Source: Streptomyces sp. NRRL S-455 (GTDB lineage Bacteria > Actinomycetota > Actinomycetes > Streptomycetales > Streptomycetaceae). From it: a stretch of 64,000 nucleotides of DNA. Below are positions 19,177 through 28,248 of the stretch, in pieces. The translations under genes were made by a program, and so were the position numbers. Each line of letters opens with the position of its first letter. Positions within the stretch are counted from its first letter, which is position 1. Where the stretch lies: contig NZ_JOCT01000015.1 in assembly GCF_000717875.1 (NCBI RefSeq), positions 62,001-126,000 on the forward strand, given 5' to 3'. The notes under the pieces were generated by a model. It did not search any database and was not told the DNA's origin. It saw only the letters and a program-made list of their open reading frames with translations.

Positions 19177-19623
19177 ATGTTCCGTCTTGAGACAGAAGTC
19201 GACAAGGCCCGACGTGATCTGCTCCGCACACGCCTGCGAGACACGAACACCGCCGCCTCTCCGGTCCTGCGCGCCCTGCGCGGAACACCCGCCGAGCGGG
19301 ACGTGCCGTTGCACGTGTGGGCTGTGAACGACACGGACGACGACCTGGCGGGCGGCCTCGTCGGATACACCTGGGCGACGTGGCTCCATGTCACCTACCT
19401 GTGGGTCGACGAACGTCACCGCGGCAGGGGCCTCGGCGCGCATCTCCTGGCGGAGGCGGAACGCGTCGCGTCGGAGACCCGTGGCTGCCGCGCGGCCCGC
19501 CTGGAGACGTGGGAGTTCCAGGCACCGCGGTTCTACGAGAAGCAGGGGTACGAGGTGGTGTGCGCGATTCCCGACTACCCGCCGGGAATCACGGAGTACG
19601 CGCTGACGAAGCGGCTGGCCTGA
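19177..19623 (+). CDS. GNAT-family N-acetyltransferase
   Basis: 148 residues. The acetyl-CoA loop is VDERHRGRGLGAHLLAEAERVA (R-G-x-G-L motif A), followed by the C-terminal ETWEFQAPRFYEKQGYEVV strand-helix. The N-terminus is charged and lacks a signal. Substrate unknown. There is no ribosome-binding site at ATG 19177 (or at ATG 19165), so leaderless translation is possible. It converges on galK with a 44-bp gap and no clear terminator. Confidence 0.88.
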   Translation: MFRLETEVDKARRDLLRTRLRDTNTAASPVLRALRGTPAERDVPLHVWAVNDTDDDLAGGLVGYTWATWLHVTYLWVDERHRGRGLGAHLLAEAERVASETRGCRAARLETWEFQAPRFYEKQGYEVVCAIPDYPPGITEYALTKRLA

Positions 19624-19667
19624 CCTGACGGTCGGAACTCGGCCGGCGCGTCCGCGGTGCTGTCGAG

Positions 19668-20834
19668 TCAGCGCACCCGGCGCGCCCCCGCCGAAGGCAC
19701 CGCCTCGAAGACCCGTGGGGTCTTGAAGCCCGCCGCCGCGAAGGCCTCCGTCACCGCCTTGGTGATCGCGTCCACGTCCGTCTCCTCCGCCAGGACGATC
19801 GCCGAGCCGCCGAAGCCGCCGCCGGTCATGCGGGCGCCGAGGGCGCCGGAGGTGAGGGCGGTGTCGACGACCAGGTCGAGTTCGGGGCAGGAGATGCGGA
19901 AGTCGTCCCGGAGCGAGGCATGGCCCTCGACCAGGATCGGGCCGATCGCGCGGGTGTCGTCGCCCGACTCCAGCAGGGACACCACGCGTTCGACGCGCTC
20001 GTCCTCCGTGACCACGTGGCGGACCAGGCGGCGGACCTCCTCGTCGTCGCCGAGGCGGGCGAGGGCCGCGTCCAGGTCGTCGTAGGCGATGTCCCGGAGC
20101 GCGGTCACGCCCAGCAGGGCGGCGCCCTTCTCGCAGCCCGCGCGGCGCTTGCCGTACTCGCCCTCGCTGTGGGAGTGCTTGACCTGGGTGTCGACCACGA
20201 GGAGGCGCATGCCCTCGGCCGCCAGGTCGAAGGGGATCTGCTTCTGGGAGAGGTCGCGGGTGTCGAGGAACAGGGCGTGGCCCTGCTCGCAGCACGCCGA
20301 CGCCGTCTGGTCCATGATGCCGACCGGGGCGCCGACGTAGACGTTCTCCGCACGCTGGCAGAGGCGGGCCAGTTGCCAGCCCCGCAGGCCGAGGGAGAAG
20401 AGGTCGTTCAGGGCCAGTGCGACCACGACCTCCAGGGCCGCGGACGACGACAGGCCCGCGCCCGAGGGGACCGTGGAGGACAGGTGGATGTCCGCGCCGG
20501 TGACGGCGTGGCCGGCCTCGCGCAGGGCCCAGACGACGCCCGCCGGGTACGCCGTCCAGTTCTTGTCCGACTCGGGGGACAGGTCGTCGAGGCGGAGTTC
20601 GCTCACCCCGCCGTCGACGTCCGCCGAGTGCAGGCGCAGTACGCCGTCCTCGCGGCGCGACACCGCCGCCACCGCCGTGTGCGGCAGGGCGAACGGCATG
20701 ACGAAGCCGTCGTTGTAGTCGGTGTGTTCGCCGATGAGGTTGACGCGGCCCGGTGCCGCCCACACCCCGTGCGGCTCGGCGCCGTACAGCTCGCTGAACC
20801 GTGCGGCGACCGTCTCCGCCACAGCCTCGCTCAT
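19668..20834 (-). CDS. galK: Galactokinase
   Basis: 388 residues; phosphorylates galactose to galactose-1-phosphate in the Leloir pathway. GHMP kinase signatures: the galactokinase motif GRVNLIGEHTDYNDGFVMP, the ATP loop STVPSGAGLSSSAALEV, and the C-terminal GARMTGGGFGGSAIVL. ATG 20834 is preceded by AGGGGA. It is the last gene of galT-galE-galK, 26 bp after galE. Confidence 0.96.
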   Translation of the reverse strand: MSEAVAETVAARFSELYGAEPHGVWAAPGRVNLIGEHTDYNDGFVMPFALPHTAVAAVSRREDGVLRLHSADVDGGVSELRLDDLSPESDKNWTAYPAGVVWALREAGHAVTGADIHLSSTVPSGAGLSSSAALEVVVALALNDLFSLGLRGWQLARLCQRAENVYVGAPVGIMDQTASACCEQGHALFLDTRDLSQKQIPFDLAAEGMRLLVVDTQVKHSHSEGEYGKRRAGCEKGAALLGVTALRDIAYDDLDAALARLGDDEEVRRLVRHVVTEDERVERVVSLLESGDDTRAIGPILVEGHASLRDDFRISCPELDLVVDTALTSGALGARMTGGGFGGSAIVLAEETDVDAITKAVTEAFAAAGFKTPRVFEAVPSAGARRVR

Positions 20835-20860
20835 GCCTGTCCCCTGACCTTCCGTGCGTT

Positions 20861-21823
20861 CTAGTTGCCGCGCCGCTGCGCGAAGTCCCACGCGTCCGCG
20901 ACGATTCCCGCGAGGTCCGCGCGGGACGGGTTCCAGCCCAGCTTCTCGCGGGCCGTGGCGGCCGATGCCACCAGGACCGCCGGGTCGCCGCCACGGCGGG
21001 GAGCGACCACTTCCGGGATCGGGTGGCCGGTCACGCGGCGGACGGTCTCGATGACCTCGCGGACCGAGAAGCCGTTGCCGTTGCCGAGGTTGCAGATGAG
21101 GTGCTCGCCGGGGGTGGCCGCCCTCAGGGCGAGCAGGTGGGCCTCGGCGAGGTCCGCGACGTGGATGTAGTCGCGTACGCAGGTGCCGTCCGGCGTGGGG
21201 TAGTCGTCGCCGAAGACGGAGATCGTCTCGCGCGTGCCCTGGGCGACCTGGAGGACGAGCGGGATCAGGTGGGACTCGGGGTCGTGGCGCTCGCCGTACT
21301 CGCCGTATGCCCCGGCCACGTTGAAGTAGCGGAGCGAGACCGCGCCGAGGCCGTGGGCCGCCGCCTCGCCGGTGATCATGTGGTCGACCGCGAGCTTGGA
21401 GGCGCCGTACGGGTTGGTCGGGGAGGTCGGCGCCGACTCGACGATCGGGACCTCCTCCGGCTCGCCGTAGGTCGCCGCCGTGGAGGAGAAGACGAGCGTG
21501 CGGACGTCCGCCTCGCGCATCGCCGCCAGCAGGGCCATGGTGCCGCCGACGTTGTTGTCCCAGTACTTCTCCGGCTTCACGACCGACTCGCCGACCTGTG
21601 AGAACGCGGCGAAGTGCAGGACGCCGTCGTACGAGGAGTCCAGCCATTTGGCGGCGTCACGGATGTCGCCCTCGATGAAGCCGGCGCCCTCCGGGACCCC
21701 CTCACGGAAACCCGTGGTGAGGTTGTCGAGGACGACGACCTCGTGGCCTGCCTCCAGCAGGTGCTGGGCGACGACGCTGCCGACGTAGCCCGCGCCGCCC
21801 GTCACCAGGTACTTCCCGCTCAT
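20861..21823 (-). CDS. galE: UDP-glucose 4-epimerase
   Basis: 320 residues. Extended SDR enzyme with [14 protein letters not shown] for NAD binding, catalytic YGASK (Tyr-x-x-x-Lys) and a Ser/Thr in FSSTAATYG. It interconverts UDP-galactose and UDP-glucose. The ATG overlaps the galT stop by 4 bp, so translation is coupled. Confidence 0.95.
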   Translation of the reverse strand: MSGKYLVTGGAGYVGSVVAQHLLEAGHEVVVLDNLTTGFREGVPEGAGFIEGDIRDAAKWLDSSYDGVLHFAAFSQVGESVVKPEKYWDNNVGGTMALLAAMREADVRTLVFSSTAATYGEPEEVPIVESAPTSPTNPYGASKLAVDHMITGEAAAHGLGAVSLRYFNVAGAYGEYGERHDPESHLIPLVLQVAQGTRETISVFGDDYPTPDGTCVRDYIHVADLAEAHLLALRAATPGEHLICNLGNGNGFSVREVIETVRRVTGHPIPEVVAPRRGGDPAVLVASAATAREKLGWNPSRADLAGIVADAWDFAQRRGN

Positions 21824-22881
21824 GAACTCGCTACCTCTCGCAGTCGCTCGGCCGCGCGCTCCGGCGGCACGTCGTTGATGAACACGTTCATGCCGGACTC
21901 GGAACCCGCGAGAAACTTCAGCTTGCCGGAAGTGCGGCGAATGGTGAAAAGCTCGAGGTGGAGGGCGAAGTCCTCACGCACGACCCCGTCGAACTCCTCC
22001 AGCGCGCCGAACGGGGCCTGGTGCCAGGCCGCGATGTACGGCGTCGGGGGCTCACCTTCACCGAAGATCCGGTCGAAGCGCCTCAAGAGTTCCAGATATA
22101 CCTTGGGGAATTCTGTGCGCGCGGCCTCGTCCAGGCCGAGCAGGTCGGGCACACGGCGCTTGGGGTACAGGTGGACCTCGTACGGCCAGTGCGCCGCATA
22201 GGGCACGAATGCCACCCAGTGTTCACCCTCCAGGATGACCCGCTCGTCGGCGAGTTCACGCTCCAGGACGGCGTCGAAGAGGTTCTCCCCGCCCGTCATC
22301 TCCTTGTGGGTCGCGACGGAACGGAGCATCAGCGCGGTGCGCGGGGTGGTGAAGGGGTAGGCGTAGATCTGCCCGTGCGGGTGCTGGAGGGTCACGCCGA
22401 TCTCGGCACCCCGGTTCTCGAAGCAGAACACCTGCTCGACGGAGGGGAGGTGGGACAGCTCCGACGTGCGGTCCGTCCACGCCTCCAGCACCAGGCGTGC
22501 CTGCTCCTCGGAGAGACCGGCGAAGGACGCGTTGTGGTCGGACGTGAAGCAGACGACCTCACAGCGGCCCGAGTCGCCGGCCAGCGAGGGGAAACGGTTC
22601 TCGAAGACGACGACGTCGTACGACGAGTCCGGGATCTCGCTCAGCCGGTCACCCTCGGACGGGCACAGCGGGCACTCGTCGGCCGGCGGGTGGTAGGTGC
22701 GGCCCTGGCGGTGCGAGGCGATGGCGACGGAGTCGCCGAGCAGGGGGTCGCGGCGGATCTCGGACGTGGTGACGGTGCGGTCCAGCGGGCGGCGGTCGGC
22801 CGCGTCCCGCACGCTGTCGTCACGCAGGTCGTAGTAGATGAGCTCACGACCGTCGGCCAGCCGGGTCGAGGTCTTCTTCAC
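21820..22881 (-). CDS. galT: Galactose-1-phosphate uridylyltransferase
   Basis: 353 residues. Two HIT-type halves: zinc-ligand region [22 protein letters not shown], and the catalytic HPHGQIY (His-Pro-His); the second half has [21 protein letters not shown]. It transfers UMP from UDP-glucose to galactose-1-phosphate. The GTG at 22881 is chosen because GAGGAG lies 6 bp upstream; an ATG at 22902 would put that site inside the coding region. First gene of the operon, preceded by the repeat-rich promoter region. Confidence 0.95.
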   Translation of the reverse strand: MKKTSTRLADGRELIYYDLRDDSVRDAADRRPLDRTVTTSEIRRDPLLGDSVAIASHRQGRTYHPPADECPLCPSEGDRLSEIPDSSYDVVVFENRFPSLAGDSGRCEVVCFTSDHNASFAGLSEEQARLVLEAWTDRTSELSHLPSVEQVFCFENRGAEIGVTLQHPHGQIYAYPFTTPRTALMLRSVATHKEMTGGENLFDAVLERELADERVILEGEHWVAFVPYAAHWPYEVHLYPKRRVPDLLGLDEAARTEFPKVYLELLRRFDRIFGEGEPPTPYIAAWHQAPFGALEEFDGVVREDFALHLELFTIRRTSGKLKFLAGSESGMNVFINDVPPERAAERLREVASS

Positions 22882-22896
22882 GCCGGACTCCTCATC

Positions 22897-22972
22897 CTTC
22901 AAACATAACTCAACATATCAAAACATCACTCCCCTCAAGCGTCAACATCACAATCAAACAAAGAGCATCAGC
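22897..22972 (-). promoter_or_regulatory. gal operon promoter/operator region with TTGA repeats
   Basis: Read on the minus strand, this AT-rich 76 bp has six TTGA cores (offsets 16, 28, 35, 52, 60 and 71 from 22972) and two GTGATGTT copies. The galP1 promoter of S. lividans/S. coelicolor is known to be galactose-induced and to depend on repeated hexamers. Seeing the repeats is direct; their role here is by analogy. Confidence 0.6.
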
Positions 22973-23045
22973 AGACGTGTTCAGTCACTGAACGCGGAGG
23001 CGTAGATTCCGCGAGGTATCGGTTCGCGCGACAAAGCGAGGGCTC

Positions 23046-24743
23046 ATGCACACCCCCACCGCTCCCACGGCCTCCACGTACCTGGCGGCCGAGCTGCGTC
23101 TCCCCACGAACTGGCTCGACTACACGATCCTCGGCATCTACTTCGTCGTCGTCCTCGGCATCGGCTTCGCCGCCCGGCGCTCGGTGAAGACCAGCCTCGA
23201 CTTCTTCCTCTCCGGCCGCTCCCTGCCCGCCTGGGTCACCGGTCTCGCCTTCATCGCCGCCAACCTGGGCGCCACCGAGATCCTGGGCATGGCCGCCAAC
23301 AGCGCGCAGTACGGCGTCTACACCACCCACTGGTACTGGATCGGCGCCATCCCGGCCATGGTCTTCCTCGGCCTGGTGATGATGCCCTTCTACTACGGCT
23401 CCAAGGTCCGCTCGGTCCCCGAGTTCCTGCTGCTGCGCTTCGACCGGGCGGCGCACCTGCTCAGCTCGGTCCTCTTCGCCTTCGCCGCCATCCTCATCGC
23501 CGGCGTCAACCTCTACGCCCTGGCCATCGTCGTCGAGGCGCTGCTGGGCTGGCCGGAATGGGTGGCGATCGTCGTCGCCGGCTTCTTCGTCCTCGCCTAC
23601 ATCACCCTCGGCGGCCTGTCCTCGGCCATCTACAACGAGGTCCTGCAGTTCTTCGTCATCCTGGCGGCGCTCATCCCCATCTCCGTCCTCGGCCTGAAGA
23701 AGGTCGGCGGCTGGGACGGCCTGTCCGACTCCCTCACCGAGAGCCGCGGCGCCGACTTCATGACCGCCTGGGGCGGCACGGGCATCGGCAGCGACAACCC
23801 GCTGGGCGCGAACTGGCTGACGATCGTCCTCGGCCTCGGTTTCGTCCTGTCCTTCGGCTACTGGACGACGAACTTCGCCGAGGTGCAGCGCGCCCTGTCC
23901 GCGAAGAACCTCTCGGCGGCGCAGCGGACCCCGCTCATCGCCGCGTTCCCGAAGATCTTCATCGTGTTCCTGGTGATGATCCCGGGCCTGGTCGCCGCGG
24001 TCCTGGTCCCGAAGATCGGCACCTCCGGCTCCGACCTGCAGTACAACGACGCCATCCCGTACCTGATGGAACAGCTCCTGCCCAACGGCGTGCTGGGCAT
24101 CGCCGTGACCGGCCTTCTCGCGGCGTTCATGGCGGGCATGGCGGCGAACGTGTCGTCGTTCAACACGGTGTTCACGTCGGACATCTGGGCGAAGTACGTC
24201 GTCAGGGGCCGGCAGGACGCGTACTACGTGCGCTTCGGCCGCCTCATCACGGCGATCGGCGTCCTGGCCTCCATCGGCACGGCGTTCCTGGCGCGGTCCT
24301 TCTCGAACATCATGGCCTACCTGCAGACCCTGTTCTCCTTCTTCAACGTGCCGATGTTCGTCGTCTTCATCATCGGCATGTTCTGGAAGCGGGCGTCCAT
24401 GAAGTCGGGCTTCTGGGGACTGCTCGTGGGCACCACCGCCGCGATGGTCAACTACTTCGTCCTCTACAAGCAGGACATCGTCGACATCCCCACCGACCAG
24501 GGCGCCAACTTCGTCTCGGCGATCGCCGGGTTCGTCGCCGGCGCGGTCGTCATGGTGGCGGTGTCGCTCTTCACCGCGCCGAAGCCGGAGGAGGAGCTGC
24601 AGGGGCTGGTGTACGGCACGACCTCGCCCGGCATGGCGGAGCCGCCGGCTCCCGGGGACGAGGCCTGGTACCGCAAACCGGCGCTGCTGGGCTGGGGCGC
24701 GGTCGTGCTGGCTGCGGCCTGCTACATCCCGTTCTCGTTCTGA
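23046..24743 (+). CDS. Sodium:solute symporter (SSS family), probable galactose/sugar transporter
   Basis: 565 residues with about 14 hydrophobic segments. SSS features: LSGRSLPAWVTGLAFIAANLGATEILGMAANSAQYG near the N-terminus and the family core GLLAAFMAGMAANVSSFNTVF, where the Ser/Thr pair lines the sodium site. It is divergent from galTEK across the repeat-rich gal promoter region, so galactose or a related sugar is the likely substrate. ATG 23046 has GAGGG just upstream. A 104-residue membrane protein follows. Confidence 0.9.
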   Translation: MHTPTAPTASTYLAAELRLPTNWLDYTILGIYFVVVLGIGFAARRSVKTSLDFFLSGRSLPAWVTGLAFIAANLGATEILGMAANSAQYGVYTTHWYWIGAIPAMVFLGLVMMPFYYGSKVRSVPEFLLLRFDRAAHLLSSVLFAFAAILIAGVNLYALAIVVEALLGWPEWVAIVVAGFFVLAYITLGGLSSAIYNEVLQFFVILAALIPISVLGLKKVGGWDGLSDSLTESRGADFMTAWGGTGIGSDNPLGANWLTIVLGLGFVLSFGYWTTNFAEVQRALSAKNLSAAQRTPLIAAFPKIFIVFLVMIPGLVAAVLVPKIGTSGSDLQYNDAIPYLMEQLLPNGVLGIAVTGLLAAFMAGMAANVSSFNTVFTSDIWAKYVVRGRQDAYYVRFGRLITAIGVLASIGTAFLARSFSNIMAYLQTLFSFFNVPMFVVFIIGMFWKRASMKSGFWGLLVGTTAAMVNYFVLYKQDIVDIPTDQGANFVSAIAGFVAGAVVMVAVSLFTAPKPEEELQGLVYGTTSPGMAEPPAPGDEAWYRKPALLGWGAVVLAAACYIPFSF

Positions 24744-24776
24744 CCGTTCCCGCTCTTATCGAGGGAGGATTGACAG

Positions 24777-25091
24777 ATGTCCGAGCACTACTCCGACAAG
24801 GACGTACAACGGGAAGTCACCGACCTGGAGGGCAAGTCGGCGACGGCCGCGCGGCTGTTCGACATCCGGCGGATCATCGGCGGGCTGTTCGTGGTCTACG
24901 GCGTCATCGTCACGATCGCCGGCTTCACGGCGTCCGACGCCGACATCGACAAGGCGGAGGGCGTCAACATCAACCTGTGGACCGGGTTGGGGATGCTGTT
25001 GCTGGGCTTGTTCTTCCTGGCCTGGCTGAAGCTGCGACCGGCGGCTCCGCCGCCGCCGGGTGTGGTGCCGGAGGATGAAACGAGGGGGTGA
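24777..25091 (+). CDS. Small membrane protein following the symporter
   Basis: 104 residues. A hydrophilic N-terminus is followed by two membrane segments (GGLFVVYGVIVTIAGF and LGMLLLGLFFLAWLKL) and a Pro-rich tail. GGGAGG lies upstream of ATG 24777. It starts 33 bp after the symporter stop and is probably co-transcribed as an accessory protein. The family is not recognised with certainty. Confidence 0.8.
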   Translation: MSEHYSDKDVQREVTDLEGKSATAARLFDIRRIIGGLFVVYGVIVTIAGFTASDADIDKAEGVNINLWTGLGMLLLGLFFLAWLKLRPAAPPPPGVVPEDETRG

Positions 25092-25142
25092 CGGCGCTCC
25101 CGGGGTTGCGTACTGGCGTCTGTGCGCCTTTGACGACGACGG

Positions 25143-25931
25143 TCAGCCGATACTGCCGGACCGGCCGATGTGCACCTCGGCCCAGACGGTCAGTCCGCGA
25201 CCGCTCTGCCGGGCGCCCCAGCGGGCGGCGAGGGCGTCAGTGATCAGCAACCCACGGCCCCGTTCCTCCTCCGGGCTCCGTGGAAGGGGCGGCGGCGCGG
25301 GAATGGGAACCGCCGCACTGCGGCCGCCCTCGTCGGTCACGCTGATCGTGAATGTCTCGGCGGCGAGGGCCCAGGCAACAGTGATCGTGTGGCCGCCGCC
25401 GTGCTCCAGGGCGTTCGCGACGAGTTCGCCGGTGATCGACTCCAGTTCGTCCGCCGCGCCCTGGGGCAGGCTCCACGCCCGGGCCGTATCCCGCACGTGG
25501 CGCCGGGCGGCGGGTGCGGAGGCGAGGTCGTAGCCGGGGAGGGTGAGCAGACCGTGAGCCCGGAGTCGGGGTGAGCGGTACGTCAGTACGTCGACCTCGC
25601 CCGAGAGCGCCGGGACCGCAGGCGTTCCGTCGTACAGGCCCGGCTCGTCCGCTCCGAGTCGAGCGCCTCGCGACCTGGCGATGAGCAGGGCGTCGGAGAG
25701 TGCGTCGGCCAACTGGCCGGTAAGTGTGCCGAGTTCGCCCGCCTGCACCCCTCCCTGCGCCAACAGGCTGCGTGTCCGGCCGAGGAGCCGCTCCGCGAGC
25801 CCGAGCTGCATGCTTTCGACTCGGTCGGCAAGCCGGGAGGCGGGGCCGTCGCCGTCCGTGAAGAGGAGGCAGGGCTGGCCCTGGGTGCCGGTCCAGGGCA
25901 GGACTCGTACACGGTTCACTTCGTCGCTCAT
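25143..25931 (-). CDS. HATPase_c regulatory ATP-binding protein (anti-sigma-like)
   Basis: 262 residues. The C-terminal ~130 residues are an RsbW/SpoIIAB-type ATPase domain: DELESITGELVANALEHGGG (N box), ISVTDEGG (G1) and EEERGRGLLITDALAARWGARQ (G2). The N-terminal half is of unknown function. No membrane segments. ATG 25931 has GGAGG upstream and overlaps the stop of the small upstream gene by 4 bp. Such proteins commonly accompany WhiJ/DUF397 pairs in Streptomyces, as here. Confidence 0.85.
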   Translation of the reverse strand: MSDEVNRVRVLPWTGTQGQPCLLFTDGDGPASRLADRVESMQLGLAERLLGRTRSLLAQGGVQAGELGTLTGQLADALSDALLIARSRGARLGADEPGLYDGTPAVPALSGEVDVLTYRSPRLRAHGLLTLPGYDLASAPAARRHVRDTARAWSLPQGAADELESITGELVANALEHGGGHTITVAWALAAETFTISVTDEGGRSAAVPIPAPPPLPRSPEEERGRGLLITDALAARWGARQSGRGLTVWAEVHIGRSGSIG

Positions 25932-26188
25932 GACGCCTCCCCGAGACGGACGTGGATGTCGGGGCGGTCGAAGTCGACGCCGCTCGCGGTGAGGTAGGGG
26001 CGGACGAGGCGGGTTGCGGAACCGTCGATGGGCTCGTACCACGCCCGGACGGTAGGGGCGATGGCGGGACGGGAAGGGGTGAAGGCCTCGCGCGAGGAGA
26101 CCACCGGATGTCGCATCGCGTGCGGCTGACCAGCATGGTGGCCGACCCGACGGAGCCAAGAGGCGATGTGCTGCACAACTCTTCTCAT
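25928..26188 (-). CDS. Small WhiJ-cluster protein of unknown function
   Basis: 86 residues (starts MRRVVQHIASWLRR). A basic N-terminus is followed by the segment YEPIDGSATRLVRPYLTASGVDFDRPDIHVRLG. I recognise it only as a companion of the ATPase gene, with which it overlaps (ATGA). GGAGAG lies upstream of 26188. It is divergent from the XRE/DUF5753 gene across a palindrome-containing gap. Confidence 0.6.
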   Translation of the reverse strand: MRRVVQHIASWLRRVGHHAGQPHAMRHPVVSSREAFTPSRPAIAPTVRAWYEPIDGSATRLVRPYLTASGVDFDRPDIHVRLGEAS

Positions 26189-26235
26189 GCTCTCACTCTC
26201 CTGTGATCGATCGAGGACTACACGGGAAGCCTTCC

Positions 26236-26248
26236 ATGGGATTCCCAT
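26236..26248. promoter_or_regulatory. Perfect 13-bp palindrome ATGGGATTCCCAT
   Basis: ATGGGA and TCCCAT flank a single T, in the 207-bp gap between the divergent ATPase operon and the XRE regulator. The divergent HTH protein is a natural candidate to bind it. This is inference. Confidence 0.4.
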
Positions 26249-26395
26249 AGAAAGGGACCCTGCCAGGAGAGTTCGTCAGTGTGGGTGACAGGCTTCGAAT
26301 CCGCGTCCGAGGCCGCCCAACAACTCATAAGGTCAGCGCCGTTGACCGAGAGAAGCCGATCGGAGCAGTGCCCTCCGTGGCAGAAGGGATCTGGC

Positions 26396-27268
26396 ATGAC
26401 CGCCACGCAGACAGGCCCTGCCGGACGCATGCAGATCGCACGAGGCCTGGTCTCGCTGCGCGAGCGATGCGGACTTACACAGACTCAAGTCGCTGAGCGC
26501 GCAGGCGTCAGCACCACAACTGTCAGCCGGTACGAGGCGTGGCAGGACCGCGCCCGCATTCGATGGGCCACCGTCAAGGCGCTGGCAGACGCCTGCGAAG
26601 CCACGGCTCAGGAACGTGACGCCCTCGTGGCCATCGCCAAGTCACAGGCGGATGGCTGGTGGGTCGGCAACAGCGCAGTGCCGGGGTGGATGGACCCGCT
26701 CGTGTCCTTCGAGCAGGAAGCGGCATATGAGCACGTGTTCGCGAACACCGTCATCCCCGGGCTGCTCCAGACCCAGGAGTACGCTCTCGCCATCCATGAG
26801 GCCCGTGAAGTGCGCAGCTCGAACGACACCATCGAGCTGATGGTCGAAGCGCGGATGAAACGCCAGGACATCCTGCAGCGGCAACCGGCACTGCATCTGT
26901 GGGCTGTCCTGGACGAGGCAGTACTGCACAGGACAGTCGGTGACAACAACATCATGAACCGGCAGCTCGAGCACCTTCACAAGGCAGCCCTGAGCCCGAA
27001 CATCGACGTCCAGATTCTGCCGTTCAGCGCGGGCGCACACGCCGCCGGCGCCGGGCACTTCGTGATCCTCGGGCGGGACGACGAACGGGAGCCTCTCAAC
27101 TCGATGGCCGTCGTGTACATCGAGATGCGCCGCCGCGGGCTGTATCTCGACGACGCAGAGGACGTAGGGGCCTACAAGTTGACTTTCGACTACCTTCGCT
27201 CGCAGGCCGCGGACACGACCTCCTCGCTGCGGCTGATCGCCGGAGCGAGACAGGAGCTGTCCTCATGA
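26396..27268 (+). CDS. WhiJ-type XRE/DUF5753 regulator
   Basis: 290 residues. The N-terminal XRE helix-turn-helix is LVSLRERCGLTQTQVAERAGVSTTTVSRYEAW, followed by the Scr1/DUF5753 domain (FEQEAAYEHVFANTVIPGLLQTQEYALAI ... AVLDEAVLHRTVGD ... IDVQILPFSAGAHAAG). Members of this group, WhiJ among them, act in Streptomyces development and pair with small DUF397 proteins. AGAAGGGA precedes ATG 26396. The DUF397 gene overlaps its stop by 4 bp. Confidence 0.9.
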   Translation: MTATQTGPAGRMQIARGLVSLRERCGLTQTQVAERAGVSTTTVSRYEAWQDRARIRWATVKALADACEATAQERDALVAIAKSQADGWWVGNSAVPGWMDPLVSFEQEAAYEHVFANTVIPGLLQTQEYALAIHEAREVRSSNDTIELMVEARMKRQDILQRQPALHLWAVLDEAVLHRTVGDNNIMNRQLEHLHKAALSPNIDVQILPFSAGAHAAGAGHFVILGRDDEREPLNSMAVVYIEMRRRGLYLDDAEDVGAYKLTFDYLRSQAADTTSSLRLIAGARQELSS

Positions 27269-27501
27269 GCGACATAGCGACTCCCCCGAACGAACCGACG
27301 GCTGTTGCGTGGTTCAAGAGCAGCCACAGTGGCGGCGAAGGCAACGAATGCGTGGAGATCGCCCACCTCCGAACGGGGGTGGTTCTCCGGGACTCGAAGC
27401 TTCCCGGCGGGAGCACACTCACCGTCTCGACCGGAGCCTTCGCCGTATTCATCGCGGGTGTGGCAAAGGGCAAGCGCGGCGCCTCGCTGCCCAAGACATG
27501 A
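27265..27501 (+). CDS. DUF397 (BldB-like) protein
   Basis: 78 residues with the DUF397 core WFKSSHSGGEGNECVEIAHLRTGVVLRDSKLPGGSTLTVS and the ending AFIAGV-type strand. DUF397 proteins are small dimeric partners of WhiJ-like regulators, and BldB is the known developmental member. The ATG overlaps the regulator's TGA (ATGA). Confidence 0.92.
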   Translation: MSDIATPPNEPTAVAWFKSSHSGGEGNECVEIAHLRTGVVLRDSKLPGGSTLTVSTGAFAVFIAGVAKGKRGASLPKT

Positions 27502-27543
27502 GTGTGGGTGTGCTCGCTACTTTCGACTTGGAGACTAGGCAAC

Positions 27544-27586
27544 GGCCAGCGTGTGGGCGGAACCTGCCTCCGCCCACACGCTGGCC
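27544..27586. terminator. Bidirectional terminator with 18-bp perfect stem
   Basis: GGCCAGCGTGTGGGCGGA (27544-27561) pairs without mismatch with 27569-27586 across a 7-nt loop. It lies between the convergent stops of the DUF397 gene (27501) and the immunity gene (27592). Confidence 0.92.
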
Positions 27587-27591
27587 TGTCA

Positions 27592-28233
27592 CTAATTGTC
27601 GACCATGTGCTCCAACTCACTCACGATGAACTCACCGTAGTTGAGAGCCTCGCCGATTTCCCCAAGTCTCTCGTACCGGCTCGGTGTCAGAAAGTGCTTC
27701 TCGCGCAATGGCAGGGAGAGTAATTTGCTGGACAGGGCTTTGAGGAAGAAGCGGAAGGCGAGATCCGGCGTGCAGCGACGAGCGCAAACGGTCAGCGCCT
27801 CCACACTGTCCGCACCGATACTGTCTCCGTACTTTCGGATCTCTTCCACGATCTCGTCGACTAGACCGAAGCCGTCCTCCAGGTCGCCCCCGGAGAGTCG
27901 ACCGTGCATGTGGTTCTCCAGCCAGCGGTCGCACTCGCGGATGACCGTCCGCATCCAAACAGGCGGAGAGGCGGAGGCGGGGCTGCGTCCGAAGCGAAAC
28001 GCATCCTTCTCGCCCGCGGACAGCCACAGCACTGCGATCTGGTCCGGCGTAAGCGTGTCGAGAAGGAGTCGGGCATCCCTACGCACCAACAGGACGGTTT
28101 CCGGATCCAGATCGTCTACGAACTGGTTGGCGACCACTTCCGCTTCGTCCGAAGCATCGAGCGGCCAATCCTGGTGAAAGAAGTCCACCAACCAGGTGAG
28201 TCCGAACGTGAAGTCCGTGGAACGGCTCGTCAC
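27592..28233 (-). CDS. CdiI-like immunity protein for the RNase-type toxin
   Basis: 213 residues. The N-terminal part FGLTWLVDFFHQDWPLDASDEAEVVANQFVDD matches the look of CdiI immunity proteins that end with a conserved HQDW, and a second all-helical half follows. It begins 15 bp after the toxin stop, with AAGGAGG ahead of GTG 28233, the classic place for an immunity gene. Codon 171 (27721-27723) is TTA, so full translation should need the bldA tRNA. Third positions are less GC-rich than in neighbouring genes, suggesting recent acquisition with the toxin tip. It should bind and block the RNase A-like C-terminus. Confidence 0.75.
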   Translation of the reverse strand: MTSRSTDFTFGLTWLVDFFHQDWPLDASDEAEVVANQFVDDLDPETVLLVRRDARLLLDTLTPDQIAVLWLSAGEKDAFRFGRSPASASPPVWMRTVIRECDRWLENHMHGRLSGGDLEDGFGLVDEIVEEIRKYGDSIGADSVEALTVCARRCTPDLAFRFFLKALSSKLLSLPLREKHFLTPSRYERLGEIGEALNYGEFIVSELEHMVDN

Positions 28234-28248
28234 AGTTCCTCACCCTCC

